DNA from: Variovorax paradoxus
Lineage (GTDB): Bacteria > Pseudomonadota > Gammaproteobacteria > Burkholderiales > Burkholderiaceae_C
Assembly: GCF_000834655.1 (NCBI RefSeq)
Contig: NZ_JXQQ01000016.1
Coordinates: 1-64,000 of the forward strand
Length of the DNA stretch: 64,000 nt
Reading direction: 5' to 3'
The translations under genes and the position numbers were made by a program. The notes beneath the pieces are model-generated. The model was not told the DNA's origin. It ran no database searches and was given only the letters and a program-made list of their open reading frames with translations. Positions 7,728 through 16,292 of the stretch are shown here, in pieces; position 1 is the stretch's first letter, and every line of letters starts with the position of its first letter.

Positions 7728-8186
7728 TCAGTTCAACGGCTGGTCGGACGGCGGCGCCTTCATGCCGATGGCCATGCGGTTCCACGCGTTGATGTTCGCG
7801 ATGGCCCAGCTCAACTCGACGATCTCCTGGTCGTCGAACTGCGTCTTCAGCGCCTCGAACGCACTGTCGTGGTCGCCGTGCGGCTGGGCAATGCGCGTGA
7901 GCGATTCCGCCCACTCCAGCGCCGCGCGTTCGCGCTTGTCGTAGAAGTCCACTTCGCGCCAGGTCGCGATGCTGTTGATGCGCTGCCAGCTCTCGCCGAG
8001 CCGCCGGAGTTCGCGCGCGTGCATGTCCAGGCAGAACGCGCAGCCGTTGATCTGCGAGACGCGCGTGACCACCAGCTCGGTGAGCTTCGCGCCCAGCGTC
8101 GATTTGGAAATGGCCGTGCCGACGCTGGCCATGGCCTGGTAGGGCTTCGGGGCGATCTGGGTCCAGGGGAGGCGGGGAGAGCTCAT
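7728..8186 (-). CDS. AhpD-like carboxymuconolactone-decarboxylase-family protein, second copy
   Basis: A 152-residue protein with the redox motif NGCAFCLDMH: Cys49/Cys52 and His56. It is only distantly similar to the copy at 2218-2697 outside the motif, so the two are paralogues rather than a recent duplication. Start ATG 8186 follows GGAAAC; the upstream open frame is not conserved in character. It is likely a peroxide or disulfide reductase in the cytosol. It is followed by the CynX/NimT-type transporter. Confidence 0.85.
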   Translation of the reverse strand: MSSPRLPWTQIAPKPYQAMASVGTAISKSTLGAKLTELVVTRVSQINGCAFCLDMHARELRRLGESWQRINSIATWREVDFYDKRERAALEWAESLTRIAQPHGDHDSAFEALKTQFDDQEIVELSWAIANINAWNRMAIGMKAPPSDQPLN

Positions 8187-8318
8187 GGTGTTTCCTTGAT
8201 GAATTCTTGAGTTCGTGAATGGGTGGAGGAACAGGAAGACTCTGCGCCGCAGGTGCTGTCGTGCCATCGGCCGATCGTCGGACGCCGGTCTCTCCCTTTC
8301 GGGCCGTACGCGGTGCGG

Positions 8319-8918
8319 CTAGAACCTGTGGGCGTATCGGATCTGGACGAAGTTCTCGCCCGGGTTCGGATGCTTGATGCCCGCGTTCGAAAAATGCTCC
8401 AGGCGCAGCGAGACCTCGTGCTGGCGCTGCTCGCCGAAGCTGCGGCCCACCGCCAGGTGCGTGCCGAAGTTGAAGCTCGTCGAAAAGCTCTTCTGCCGCG
8501 TCCTGTAGACCGACGAGGTGGCGGTCAGCCCGAGCCCGGCCTCGAAGAACCACGGCGAAGCGCCGTCCGCCGGGCGGTAGCGAAGCGCCGGGATCAACGC
8601 GAATTGCGACAGGTGCGAGAGCCCGGCCCGGTCTGACGACTGGATCTGCCAGTACGCGTAGGAGGCCTCCAGGTAGCTGCCCAGTTCGCCCGGCCCCAGC
8701 TTCCAGCGATAGGGCAGGTCCCAGGCGAGGCCGACGGTCAACACTCTGGTTCCTTGCGCGGAGCCGGATTGCACGAAGGCAGAGGAGGGATGAGTCAGCC
8801 CTTGCGCAGCGGCATGGCCGGTGAAGGACAGGCTGATTGCGATGCCGAGCAGCGCGGCGGCCTGGCGTCCGCGGCGGGAGGGCGCGGTGTGGTTCGTATG
8901 GAAGAGGACGTTTGACAT
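8319..8918 (-). CDS. pagL: Lipid A 3-O-deacylase
   Basis: A 199-residue outer-membrane beta-barrel protein: an N-terminal stretch with a signal peptide ending in HAAAQG, then amphipathic strands and the PagL active-site signature LRLEHFSNAGIKHPNPGENF, giving catalytic His175, Ser177 and Glu188. It ends in the aromatic residue of a barrel C-terminus (RYAHRF). PagL removes the 3-position acyl chain from lipid A in the outer leaflet, altering membrane permeability and immune recognition. It is monocistronic here; a candidate -10 (TACGCT) is present at 8927-8934 on the minus strand. Confidence 0.88.
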   Translation of the reverse strand: MSNVLFHTNHTAPSRRGRQAAALLGIAISLSFTGHAAAQGLTHPSSAFVQSGSAQGTRVLTVGLAWDLPYRWKLGPGELGSYLEASYAYWQIQSSDRAGLSHLSQFALIPALRYRPADGASPWFFEAGLGLTATSSVYRTRQKSFSTSFNFGTHLAVGRSFGEQRQHEVSLRLEHFSNAGIKHPNPGENFVQIRYAHRF

Positions 8919-9040
8919 CCACCCAAGCGTAGGAAGACCTCGCCCGGAGCGAATGCGCCAGAAGAGAGAGCCGGCGTCCTCCCTTTGGTCGCGCAGCAGG
9001 CCGCAATGCGGCCTTCATCCTCCCGCCCCGCACCCTCGGT

Positions 9041-10159
9041 CTACCAGAGGCTCTCGAGCAGCGCGTCGAGCTTGACGCTCGCGTTGTTGCCCAGGTCGGC
9101 CACCTCGTTGGGGTAGTTCTTCTTCAACAGCCGGGCCACCTCCGGCAACTGCGCCTTGTCGAGGTCGAAGGCACCGATGCGGTCCGGCAGGCCCAGCGAG
9201 GCGACCACGCCTGCGATGCGGTCGGCCAGCTGCGTCGCGGCATCCTGCTGGGCGGATCGCGCGCCGAAGATGGCGAGCTTGTCGCCATAGAACTCGGCGC
9301 AGGCGCGGATCACGGGCGCCAGGGTGATGCAGGAGGTCGCGCTGTGCGGCAGGCCGAAGGTGCCGCCCAGGATGTGGCCGATGCGGTGGCTCAGGCCATA
9401 GATGACCGAAGCCGGCGAGAAATAGCACTGCCAGGCCGCCAGCTGCAGTTGCAGCAGGTCCTCGGGCGCGACGAGCCCTTTGTCCAGGGCCTCGCGTGTG
9501 GTCATGGCCTGCGGCCACTTCTGCAGGACCTGGAGAAACCGCTCCAGCCCGCTCGCCGCCATGATCGCGTGCGGGTGCTCCTTCGTGACCTTGCGCATGC
9601 CCTCCACCGCGTGGTCCATGCCCTTGATCGCGGAGGAGAGCAGCAGCGCACGCGGCGTGTCGAACACCAGCACGGGGTCGATCACGACGACCTTGGGCAC
9701 GGTCTCGCGCACCGCGTAGCTGCGCTTGAATTTCTCGGGGCCATCCGTCTCGGTGATGCCGAAGTAGTGGGAGAACTCCGAACCCGAGAGCGTCGTCGGC
9801 AGCGCCGCGATCGGCAGGTAGCGCCCGGTCTTCTCGTGATGCAGGTGGGACACCGCCTTGGCCGCGTCGAGCACCGAGCCGCCGCCCAGCGCCACGATCG
9901 ACCCGGCCTCGGCGCGTAGGCAGGCATCGAGGCCGCCTTGCACCGCCACGTCCGGCACGTGCGCCGGCAAGTCCATGAAGCTGCCCACGGCCTGCTTCAG
10001 GTTGGGCTGCACGCAGCCTTGGTAGAGCTTTTCCAGCGGTTCGACCGTGAACGTGATCGGCCGATGGATGCCGTGGTCGCCCAGCCTGGCCACGGCGCCC
10101 TGCAGGATGTGCTGGCCCCAGAAAACGCCATCCTGCGGCAAGCAATTCAAGTGATTCAT
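9041..10159 (-). CDS. Iron-containing alcohol dehydrogenase, maleylacetate-reductase-like
   Basis: A 372-residue group III alcohol-dehydrogenase-fold protein. GGGSVLDAAKAVS (residues 92-104) is the NAD(P)-binding signature, and PTTLSGSEFSHYFGITE, IKGMDHAVEG (Asp182/His183), LSHRIGHILGG and GLPHSA are the metal-binding helices. The PTTxSGSE and short length favour the maleylacetate reductase subgroup, which reduces maleylacetate to 3-oxoadipate in aromatic degradation, though general Fe-ADH activity is possible. It has its own promoter-like element at 10191-10261 and follows a LysR gene. A dienelactone hydrolase (18321) and a ring-cleaving dioxygenase (12019) nearby would supply maleylacetate-type intermediates. 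Confidence 0.75.
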   Translation of the reverse strand: MNHLNCLPQDGVFWGQHILQGAVARLGDHGIHRPITFTVEPLEKLYQGCVQPNLKQAVGSFMDLPAHVPDVAVQGGLDACLRAEAGSIVALGGGSVLDAAKAVSHLHHEKTGRYLPIAALPTTLSGSEFSHYFGITETDGPEKFKRSYAVRETVPKVVVIDPVLVFDTPRALLLSSAIKGMDHAVEGMRKVTKEHPHAIMAASGLERFLQVLQKWPQAMTTREALDKGLVAPEDLLQLQLAAWQCYFSPASVIYGLSHRIGHILGGTFGLPHSATSCITLAPVIRACAEFYGDKLAIFGARSAQQDAATQLADRIAGVVASLGLPDRIGAFDLDKAQLPEVARLLKKNYPNEVADLGNNASVKLDALLESLW

Positions 10160-10190
10160 CTCGGTCGGCCTTGTGGAAGTCAAGGCCGAA

Positions 10191-10261
10191 AAGATAGGTC
10201 CTTCACCTTGTGCTCACAAGCCGCTCTTTGCCAGACGCAGCGTCCATGCGTGTGGACGATG
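10191..10261 (-). promoter_or_regulatory. Class 2-like LysR-type promoter element, site K
   Basis: On the minus strand the element begins CATCGTCC, contains a perfect inverted repeat CGTCCA-6 nt-TGGACG (10241-10258), has CTTGTG around position 42 and ends CCTATCTT (-10 candidate TATCTT), with 17 bp between these. The register equals that of the elements at 13771 and 17435. It ends 31 bp upstream of the dehydrogenase start. Confidence 0.55.
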
Positions 10262-10293
10262 CGGCCCGATGATCGCGCCCCGCGCGGGGCGAC

Positions 10294-11217
10294 TCACTCG
10301 AACGAGCGGGGGTGGTCGAATGCCGTGACGACCGGCATCTCCACGGCAAGAAAATCGACCAGCGAACGCACTGCGGGAAGGAGCCCGGTGCGAAACGGGA
10401 TCAGCGCCGAGATGCGTGCGTCCGCCGCCGACCAGTCGGGCAGCAGTTGCCGCAAGGTGCCGTCCCTCAACTCCGAGCGGCAGATGTAGCCCGGCAGCGC
10501 GGCGATGCCCAGGTTCGCGCACGCCGCTTCCTTCAGCGCCACCATGTTGTTGCTCTGGAAGCGCGGGTCGATGGGCATGACGAGTTCCTCGTCGTGCGGC
10601 CCCTTCAGCAGCCACTGCTGCGGCCCGTTGCGCACCATTGCGATGGTCGCGTGCTGCGCAAGGTCCGCGGGACTTTCGGGCACCCCCATCTGCGCGAGGT
10701 ATCCGGGCCCTGCGAACAGGTACCAGGGAACGTTGGCGAGCGCGCGCTGCACCAGCGTGGAGTTCTGCAGCGACGCCGTGTGCCCGCGTATCGCGAGGTC
10801 GAAACCTTCGCCCACGATGTCCACGTACCGGTCGGTCGCGATCTCCACGACGCGCACCTTCGGATACCGGTTCATGAAGACCGGAAGAATCTCGCGAAGC
10901 GCGAACTGCGCGATCTCCACGGCCGTGGTCAGCCGGATCACGCCGCTGGGCTCGGCCAGGCGCTGGCGCACCGCCTCTTCGGCGACGTCGGAGCTGTGCA
11001 GCATCGCGACCGCGTACTGGTAGAACTCCTTGCCGATGTCGGTCATGCCGAACTGGCGGGACGTCCGGTTGAGGAGCCGCACACCCAGGTAGCCCTCGAG
11101 CTCCTGGACGCGATGGCTCAGCGTCGACTTCGGAAGGCGAAGGGCCGACCCGGCGGCGGTGAAGCCTCCGCGGTCGACGACTTGCACGAAATAGAAGACA
11201 TCCTTCAGATCCAGCAT
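10294..11217 (-). CDS. LysR-type transcriptional regulator of the quinone-detoxification operon
   Basis: A 307-residue LTTR. Residues 1-60 form the winged helix (MLDLKDVFYFVQVVDRGGFTAAGSALRLPKSTLSHRVQELE), followed by the linker and a periplasmic-binding-like effector domain (residues 90-295). The ATG at 11217 gives the standard start; the open frame upstream adds 70 unrelated residues. It is the fourth gene of a run nitroreductase, ring-cleaving dioxygenase, WrbA, LysR (112 bp after WrbA), and probably controls the element upstream of that run (13771-13841), together with related elements at 17435 and 10191. The inducer may be a quinone or phenolic, by inference from the neighbours. Confidence 0.88.
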   Translation of the reverse strand: MLDLKDVFYFVQVVDRGGFTAAGSALRLPKSTLSHRVQELEGYLGVRLLNRTSRQFGMTDIGKEFYQYAVAMLHSSDVAEEAVRQRLAEPSGVIRLTTAVEIAQFALREILPVFMNRYPKVRVVEIATDRYVDIVGEGFDLAIRGHTASLQNSTLVQRALANVPWYLFAGPGYLAQMGVPESPADLAQHATIAMVRNGPQQWLLKGPHDEELVMPIDPRFQSNNMVALKEAACANLGIAALPGYICRSELRDGTLRQLLPDWSAADARISALIPFRTGLLPAVRSLVDFLAVEMPVVTAFDHPRSFE

Positions 11218-11329
11218 CGGAACCCTAGTGAGAGAGCAGGCTGGCCGCGTGGCAGCGACAGGGCTGCGCCGAGGATACCGCCAGCCGCCCGCGGCCCGCC
11301 ATGTCTTCTTCGCCCCGCGTCCCGGCCTT

Positions 11330-11959
11330 TCAGGCTGCTTGCGCCTCCGGCTGCGCAACGCGCAGCGACCGTGCGACCGAGGCGACGCGCCGGCCCTGGT
11401 ACGTTGCCACGGCGAGGTCCTCGGCACCCGGCATCACCGAGTCCCTGTTCGAGACGTGCGTCGCGCCGTAAGGCGTGCCTGCAGCGAACATCGCCGGATC
11501 GGCGTAGCCGAGCGGCACGATGATGAGGCCCAGGTGCGCCATCGGGCCGTAGAGCGACAGCAAGGTCGCCTCGTTGCCGCCGTGCCGGGAAGAGGTCGAG
11601 CCGAACACCGAGCCGGCCTTGCCGTTGAGCTTGCCCTGGAACCAGAGGCCGCCGAGCGAGTCGATGTAGGCCTTGAGCTCCGCGGAGATGGAACCGAAGC
11701 GCGTCGGCGTTCCGAAGACGATGGCGTCCGCCCATTCGGCATCGGCCTCGGTCGGGGCTTCGTACTTGGCGTTCATCTCGCTGGCGCGCTCGGCCCACTC
11801 GGGCACCTGGCGCATGACCTCCGGCGCGACGAACTCCCGCGCGCGGCGAATCCGCACTTCCGCGCCTTCGGCCATGGCGCCTTGCGCGACGGCCTTGGCA
11901 AGAAGCTCGGTTGAACTGTTGCGGGAATAGAAAGCGATGAGAACCTTGGGTTTGGACAT
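11330..11959 (-). CDS. WrbA-type NAD(P)H:quinone oxidoreductase
   Basis: A 209-residue flavodoxin-fold protein: KPKVLIAFYSRNSSTELLAKAVAQGA binds the FMN phosphate and GTPTRFGSISAELKAYIDSLGGLWFQGKLNGKAGSVFGSTSSRHGGNEATLLSL is diagnostic of WrbA. WrbA performs two-electron quinone reduction to hydroquinone, avoiding redox cycling. The adjacent ring-cleaving dioxygenase (60 bp upstream) would act on hydroquinone-type products, so the operon reads as quinone reduction followed by ring opening. The start at ATG 11959 removes 39 unlikely residues. Confidence 0.88.
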   Translation of the reverse strand: MSKPKVLIAFYSRNSSTELLAKAVAQGAMAEGAEVRIRRAREFVAPEVMRQVPEWAERASEMNAKYEAPTEADAEWADAIVFGTPTRFGSISAELKAYIDSLGGLWFQGKLNGKAGSVFGSTSSRHGGNEATLLSLYGPMAHLGLIIVPLGYADPAMFAAGTPYGATHVSNRDSVMPGAEDLAVATYQGRRVASVARSLRVAQPEAQAA

Positions 11960-12018
11960 GGGTTGCCTGTGTATGGATGCGGAAAGCAAGAAAGGGGAAT
12001 GAGGTCTCGCGCCGTCCG

Positions 12019-12969
12019 TCAGACGGCGATGGGTTCCAGGCGCGCGAGCAGTTCGTCCTTGCGGTCGCGCAGCCACGGCGGCAGCTGGAACTCGGCGCCG
12101 AAATGGCCGGGCTCCTCGTCGATGGCGAAGCCGATGTCGGTGGTGGCCGCCTCGAACATCACGCCGCCCGGCATCTTGAAATACATCGAGCGGAAGTAAT
12201 TGCGGTTGACCGATTCGGAGGTGTCGATGTGGCCCATCGACATCAGCTTTTCCTTGATCTGCATCTGCTGCTCGACGCTGTCCACCGCGAAGGCCACGTG
12301 GTGGATCGTGCCTTCGCCGTAGATCGACGAGCCCTGCAGGCGGTCCGGTTCGTGCACGAATTCGACGATGGTGCCGGGCTTGCCGTCGGCGGCCTCGAAG
12401 CGGTGGTGCGGTCCGGATTGGCCGGCGTAGTGGAAGTCCAGCGCCTCTTTCATGAAGATGATGGATTCATCGACCTCGCGCAGCGACAGCGTGATGCTGT
12501 GAACGCCCCGGATCGCGAACTCCACCGGAATGTCGTCGGCCGTGCAGGGCGGGCGCGTGTCGTTCGCCGAAGCCACCAGGTCGAACTCGATGCCGCAGGG
12601 ATGGAGGAAGCGCTGGCGCTGCTCGCCGAAGCGCTCGACGACGGCCTCGTCGAAGGTCACGCCGCGCGCGCTGAAGCGCTCGCGCCAGAAATCGAGCGAG
12701 CCCGCAGGCACCGAGTAGTTGATGACCTTGATCTGGCCCGAGCCGCGGCGCCCCTTCACGCCTTTCTGCTTGAAGGGAAACGAGGTGACCAGCGTGCCCG
12801 CATCGCCCTGCGCGTTGCCGTAGTAGAGGTGGTAGACCGGCTCCTCGCCGTCCAGCAGCACCGTTTTCTTGACGAGACTCTGGCCGAGCAGCTTGACGTA
12901 GAAGTCCACGTCTTCCTGCGCGCCGCTGACGCAGGCGGTCAGGTGGTGAAAGCCCTTGATGATCGACAT
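12019..12969 (-). CDS. Ring-cleaving extradiol dioxygenase of the glyoxalase superfamily (PcpA/LinE/MhqO-like)
   Basis: A 316-residue protein with two glyoxalase modules. The N-module starts IKGFHHLTACVSGAQEDVDFYVKLLGQSLVKKTV; the second contains GTIHHVAFAV and MPGGVMFEAAT, giving the likely Fe(II) triad of an N-terminal His (His8 or 9), a central His and a Glu. The family includes PcpA and LinE (hydroquinone 1,2-dioxygenases) and Bacillus MhqO (quinone resistance). Being 31 bp from a nitroreductase upstream and next to WrbA downstream, it resembles an mhqN-mhqO-type detoxification unit. The substrate is not fixed by sequence. Confidence 0.82.
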   Translation of the reverse strand: MSIIKGFHHLTACVSGAQEDVDFYVKLLGQSLVKKTVLLDGEEPVYHLYYGNAQGDAGTLVTSFPFKQKGVKGRRGSGQIKVINYSVPAGSLDFWRERFSARGVTFDEAVVERFGEQRQRFLHPCGIEFDLVASANDTRPPCTADDIPVEFAIRGVHSITLSLREVDESIIFMKEALDFHYAGQSGPHHRFEAADGKPGTIVEFVHEPDRLQGSSIYGEGTIHHVAFAVDSVEQQMQIKEKLMSMGHIDTSESVNRNYFRSMYFKMPGGVMFEAATTDIGFAIDEEPGHFGAEFQLPPWLRDRKDELLARLEPIAV

Positions 12970-13000
12970 GTGAGTGCCCTTGTATGGATGCAGTTGCCTG

Positions 13001-13714
13001 CTAGTGAGTGAAAGAAGCGAAATGTTCGAGCGGCAGCTTCTGCAGGGTCATGCAGTTCTCCGGCATGCTGTTGTTGGCCCAGCCCATCGACATGCCAGCG
13101 ATCACCATCTCGCCCTGCGGGATGCCGAGCTCCGCGCGCAAGACGTGGTGTTGCAGCGACCAGATCTGCTGCGGGCAGGTGTCCAGGCCCCGCGCCTTGG
13201 CGGCCAGCATGACGTTCTGCAGGAAGCAGCCGTAGCAGAGAAAGCTGGCCCATTCGAGGCGGCGGTCCATCGTGAAGATGATCCCCACCGGTGCATCGAA
13301 GAACAGGAACTGCCGCTCCACGTCGCGCAGGCGTCCGGTCTTGTCGCTGCGGTGCACGCCTTGCGCATCGCCGAGCTGGCCGCGGAAGGTGTTGAAGCGG
13401 CTCACGTACGGGTCGTGCAGCGGTTGGGGAAAGAAGGGGTACTCCGGCGCCAGCGTCGCATGGTTGGCGCGGAATTCCGCCACTGCCGCCTTGGTGACGC
13501 GGTCGCGGGCTTCGCCGGTCACGACATAGCAGCGCCAGGGCTGCGTGTTGCTCGAGCTGGGGGCATAGCTCGCCGTCGACAGGATGTCCTTCACCATGTC
13601 CAGGGGAACGGGGCGGTCGAGAAAGCCGCGCTTGCTGCGTCGCTCCCGGATGAGGTCGTCGATGGCGGGTGTCGAATTCATTTCCAGGATCTCCATCAGT
13701 AGGTTGGCTGACAT
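13001..13714 (-). CDS. Nitroreductase-family flavoprotein (MhqN/NfnB-like)
   Basis: A 237-residue FMN-dependent nitroreductase: IRERRSKRGFLDRPVPLDMVKDILSTASYAPSSSNTQPWRCYVVTGEA is the FMN-binding N-terminus, and CPQQIWSLQHHVLRAELGIPQGEMVIAGMSMGWAN the C-terminal flavin region. Such enzymes reduce nitroaromatics and quinones with NAD(P)H. Three ATGs compete (13714, 13696, 13681); 13714 has an AAAGAAG ribosome site, but 13681 would also leave the domain intact. It is first in the nitroreductase-dioxygenase-WrbA-LysR run and lies 56 bp below a class 2 element. Confidence 0.85.
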   Translation of the reverse strand: MSANLLMEILEMNSTPAIDDLIRERRSKRGFLDRPVPLDMVKDILSTASYAPSSSNTQPWRCYVVTGEARDRVTKAAVAEFRANHATLAPEYPFFPQPLHDPYVSRFNTFRGQLGDAQGVHRSDKTGRLRDVERQFLFFDAPVGIIFTMDRRLEWASFLCYGCFLQNVMLAAKARGLDTCPQQIWSLQHHVLRAELGIPQGEMVIAGMSMGWANNSMPENCMTLQKLPLEHFASFTH

Positions 13715-13770
13715 GGGCTTCTTTCAAAGTTCGGTTTTGGAATTAGCTGAATACCGCGAAGTCGAGGGAA

Positions 13771-13841
13771 ATCGTAGGTACGCCGTCGGCGCCTGAGAAG
13801 ACCCCGATTCCTGCACGCTCGGTCCGGGAATCGCGAACGAT
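13771..13841 (-). promoter_or_regulatory. Class 2 LysR-type promoter element, site G
   Basis: On the minus strand: ATCGTTCG, two bases, ATTCC, then CGGACCGAGCGT, CTTCTC at positions 42-47 and CCTACGAT ending at 71. The spacing is identical to the class 1 elements but the operator differs. It drives the nitroreductase operon. The partner site at 17435-17505 shares all blocks. Confidence 0.65.
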
Positions 13842-13849
13842 CGGTGCGC

Positions 13850-14752
13850 TCATTTCCCTTGCCTGGCCATGTGCGGGCACACCGGCGGCGGGTCGCCGAT
13901 GAAGGTGCGCGCCGACCAGAGTTCGGGGAAAGGAATCTCGTCCATCGTCGGCGCGAGCCACGCGACGCCTTCGGTGCCGAAGTACGCCGGCCGCGCGCCG
14001 AAGGTTCGCCGCGTTGCCATCAGGTGCCGGAATTTCCAGTTGCAGAACCCCTCGGCAATGTCGGCCAAGGTCTCGCCGAGCTGCTGGAGTTCGATGTTCG
14101 CGTTCGGGTCGGCGTAGATCTGTCGCCAGACCTGCTCGACGTCCTTGCTCGGGCTGTAGGGCGCGCTCAGGTCGCGCGCGAGCACCTCCGCCGGGACGTT
14201 CATCCCCCTGCGCCGGAGGAAGGCGAGCACGTCGTCGTAAAGGCTGGGTTCGGCCAGCGCCTTGCCCAGTTGCTCCCGGCGATGGGGCTGTGGCTCGAAG
14301 TGCTGCAGGTGCTCGGCCTCCTTGATGCCAAGCAGGTACACCATGTGCCGGTAGGTCCACCCCTGCAGCGCCGTGTCCTTGCCGTGCGTGGCGACGGCGC
14401 GGGACAGGATCGCGAGCAGGTCGTTCGGCGTCATCCAGTCGATCGAGCGCCAGATGGCCTCCAGCGGCGCATGGTGCGCAACGACCCGCAGCAGCGTGCG
14501 CCAGGCCTGCGGCAGGTTGTCCGCGCGCAGGAATGCTTGCGCCGTCTGGATCTCCTTGACGATGAGCATCCAGTAGAGCTCGGACACCTGCACGTGGACG
14601 ATCCAGGCGTGCTCGCCGGGATGGTCGCTCACCGTGCGCTGCAGCGAGTGCAGCGTGTCGGTCTGCATCCATGCGCTGTAGGGCGTCTGGCCGGCCGCGG
14701 CGACCGCGGGCGCGGGATGCCCGGCGTTCTGAAGGGTAGGGGTGTCGTTCAC
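13850..14752 (-). CDS. Tryptophan 2,3-dioxygenase-superfamily haem protein
   Basis: A 300-residue protein (GTG start at 14752, GGAG ribosome site) resembling tryptophan 2,3-dioxygenase throughout: YSAWMQTDTLHSLQRTVSDHPGEHAWIVHVQVSELYWMLIVKEI in the N-terminal half (TDO: HDE-LFI-HQ-ELW), and WKFRHLMATRRTFGARPAYFGTEGVAWL near the end, where the His of FRH would be the proximal haem ligand and GTEG replaces the canonical GTGGSSG loop. Several substrate-site residues differ from true TDO, so it may oxidise another indole. It follows an amidase by 27 bp, a pairing reminiscent of N-formylkynurenine hydrolysis, and sits in a run with a GST. Confidence 0.75.
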   Translation of the reverse strand: MNDTPTLQNAGHPAPAVAAAGQTPYSAWMQTDTLHSLQRTVSDHPGEHAWIVHVQVSELYWMLIVKEIQTAQAFLRADNLPQAWRTLLRVVAHHAPLEAIWRSIDWMTPNDLLAILSRAVATHGKDTALQGWTYRHMVYLLGIKEAEHLQHFEPQPHRREQLGKALAEPSLYDDVLAFLRRRGMNVPAEVLARDLSAPYSPSKDVEQVWRQIYADPNANIELQQLGETLADIAEGFCNWKFRHLMATRRTFGARPAYFGTEGVAWLAPTMDEIPFPELWSARTFIGDPPPVCPHMARQGK

Positions 14753-14779
14753 TTCGTGCTCCTGGTGGTGTGGGGTCTT

Positions 14780-16168
14780 TCAGCGCGCCGGGGTGGTCTT
14801 GGCCACCGGGCGCAGCATTTGTTCCATCTGCAGCGCGATCTGCAGGAGCGCCGCATCGCCGCCCGGCTTTGCCACGATCTGCAGGGCCGCGGGAAGCGCG
14901 CCGCCGCGCGCCGCAAGCGGGATCGAGATGGCGGGGAAGCCCGCGACGTTGAACGGCGCGGTGTAGTTCATCAGCGCCTCCCGGACCGTGCCCGACCAGT
15001 TGCCGATGTCGATCGATGCCTGGTTCACCCGCGGCGCGGTGCAGGGGCAGGTCGGCAGCACGAGGAAGTCGACCGCAGACATGGCGCGGTGCAGCCGGGC
15101 GGTGAAGTCGCGCCGCGACTGCTGCGCGCGTGCGTAGTCGGCCAGCGTCATCGTCCTGGCGCGCTCGAGCCTGTCGATGGTCTCGCGGCCGTAGTGCGCG
15201 GCGATGCGATCGGGGTCGTTGCGACGGAAATGCTCCGCGCCGCCTTCGGTGAGGACGATGTGCGCGAAGGCCTCGAAGACGCCCTCGAACAGCGCGGGCG
15301 CATCGAGCGTCGAACACGCAAAGATCGCCGCGAGCCTTGCGACGGCGCCGTCGAATGCAGCCGCGACTTCGGCGCTCAACGGCACGGGTGCGATCTCGCG
15401 GATGACGCCCAGCCGCGCGTGCGGACGCGCGGCGTTCCGCGGCACCTCGATGTGGAAGGCGCTCGCAAGCAATGCAATGTCGTCGACCGTCGCGCCCAGG
15501 AAGCCGGGATGGTCCAGCGTCGGCGCCAGCGGAAAGATGCCGCGCGTGGGCAGCGCGCCGAACGTGGGTTTGAAGCCGACGACCCCGCACAGCGCGGCCG
15601 GAATCCGCACCGACCCGCCGGTGTCCGTGCCGAGGCCGGCGGCCACGGCGCCGTAGGCAATGGCGGCGGCGGCACCGCCGCTGGAGCCGCCGGGAATGCG
15701 TGTGCGGTCCAGCGGGTTCAACGCGTCGCCGAAGGTGGCGCTGGCCGTCGTCACGCCCCATGCGAATTCGTGCGTGGTCGTCTTGCCGATGGGAATGGCG
15801 CCGCGCTCGATCAAGGCGCGCACGATGTCGGCGTCGAAGGTTGGAAGATGCCCCAGGTAGGCGGCCGAACCGTAGCTGGTCTCGATGCCCCGGGTGTCGA
15901 TCAGGTCCTTGACGCCGATGGCCAGGCCCTCCAGCGGCCGTTGCCGGCCTTGCGCATAGCGTCGCTCGCTTTCCGCCGCGGCCCGGAGCGCGCCGTCCCA
16001 GTCGATGGCGGCGAACGCGTGCAGCTCGCGCTTGCCGGCCTCCGCCGCGTCGAGTGCCTGCTCGATCAGGCCGGAGACCGTGATGCGCCGCGTGGCAAGG
16101 GCTTCGAGCGCGCGGCGAAGACCGGGTGCGCGAGGGACCACGCTGGATGGCTGGCGAACGGCGTTCAA
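14780..16168 (-). CDS. Amidase-signature-family hydrolase
   Basis: A 462-residue amidase-signature enzyme with the complete Ser-cisSer-Lys triad: Lys87 in GLAIGVKDLID, cis-Ser163 in PGGSSGGAAAA and nucleophile Ser186 in GTDTGGSVRIPAALCGVVGFKPT. It hydrolyses a carboxamide or similar bond in the cytosol. The start is TTG at 16168, preceded by GGAG; no ATG is available before the conserved core. It lies between a GST gene and the TDO-like gene. If the TDO-like enzyme makes an N-formyl product this amidase could remove the formyl group, but that is inference; GatA is ruled out by the lack of partner genes. Confidence 0.82.
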   Translation of the reverse strand: MNAVRQPSSVVPRAPGLRRALEALATRRITVSGLIEQALDAAEAGKRELHAFAAIDWDGALRAAAESERRYAQGRQRPLEGLAIGVKDLIDTRGIETSYGSAAYLGHLPTFDADIVRALIERGAIPIGKTTTHEFAWGVTTASATFGDALNPLDRTRIPGGSSGGAAAAIAYGAVAAGLGTDTGGSVRIPAALCGVVGFKPTFGALPTRGIFPLAPTLDHPGFLGATVDDIALLASAFHIEVPRNAARPHARLGVIREIAPVPLSAEVAAAFDGAVARLAAIFACSTLDAPALFEGVFEAFAHIVLTEGGAEHFRRNDPDRIAAHYGRETIDRLERARTMTLADYARAQQSRRDFTARLHRAMSAVDFLVLPTCPCTAPRVNQASIDIGNWSGTVREALMNYTAPFNVAGFPAISIPLAARGGALPAALQIVAKPGGDAALLQIALQMEQMLRPVAKTTPAR

Positions 16169-16292
16169 GGCTTGGCTCCGTGTTCAGGAAGGGTCATGGG
16201 GCGAACTCGTCCGCCATCACGAAGTGACGGGCGAGTGGATCGGTGGCAAATGGCGCCGCGAGCGGCGGGGGCGTGCTACGCCGCGAGAAACA

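Noticed and set aside
8927..8997. Possible further LysR-type element upstream of pagL
   Set aside because: The -10-like CCTACGCT is present, but neither operator class nor the CTACC/CTTCTC block is found in register.
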